This document shows, one piece after another, positions 5,117 to 5,126 of a stretch of DNA of 5,126 bases. The position numbers were made by a program, and so were the translations under genes. Each line of letters starts with the position of its first letter. The first letter of the stretch is position 1. The stretch is from Planctomycetes bacterium RIFCSPHIGHO2_12_FULL_52_36 (GTDB lineage Bacteria; Planctomycetota; Brocadiia; Brocadiales; Bathyanammoxibiaceae). The notes beneath the pieces were generated by a model, which had not been told where the DNA came from, ran no database searches, and saw nothing but the letters and a program-made list of their open reading frames with translations. The stretch covers positions 1-5,126 of the forward strand of contig MHYW01000091.1 of NCBI GenBank assembly GCA_001828545.1, read 5' to 3'.

Positions 5117-5126
5117 TGGTTACAGC

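Overview
The window is a bacterial segment in which every supported gene reads on the minus strand. In transcription order (high to low coordinates) they are: larC (5116-3911), a 204-bp repeat-rich gap, rnfE (3706-3095), rnfA (3094-2444), rnfB (2380-1478), rsmE (1377-643), and the first 212 codons of a DUF1858-plus-membrane protein (637 to the left edge). Plus-strand ORFs are shadows of these genes.

The core is half of an Rnf complex, the membrane ferredoxin:NAD+ oxidoreductase that couples electron transfer to Na+ or H+ pumping. RnfE and RnfA are the paired six-helix subunits, each with the two conserved membrane cysteines. RnfB is the long, multi-cluster ferredoxin-like form. RnfC, RnfD and RnfG are not in the window. 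Downstream and probably co-transcribed are the 16S rRNA methyltransferase RsmE and a protein with an N-terminal DUF1858 domain followed by helices carrying an SHGHAQLFGW motif, resembling haem-copper-oxidase subunit I or NnrS-type proteins. Upstream, larC encodes a full-length nickel-pincer cofactor (NPN) synthase. It starts at TTG and is one continuous frame.

The most unusual content is in the gaps. Each of the three intergenic gaps longer than 10 bp (larC-rnfE, rnfA-rnfB, rnfB-rsmE) holds one or more short palindromes. Several share G-rich outer ends (GTAGGG... or GTAGCC...) around a variable but self-complementary core. Four copies of CCCTACTCCCT and a 7-bp tandem repeat accompany them near larC. 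One palindrome with its flanking repeats forms the last codons and the stop codon of larC.

The organism cannot be fixed from this sequence. A long-form RnfB, LarC, a DUF1858-membrane protein, frequent AGG and ATA codons and many palindromic intergenic repeats suggest an anaerobic or facultative bacterium, perhaps an uncultured lineage such as Planctomycetota (Brocadiales-like), Nitrospirota or Desulfobacterota. This is inference with low confidence.
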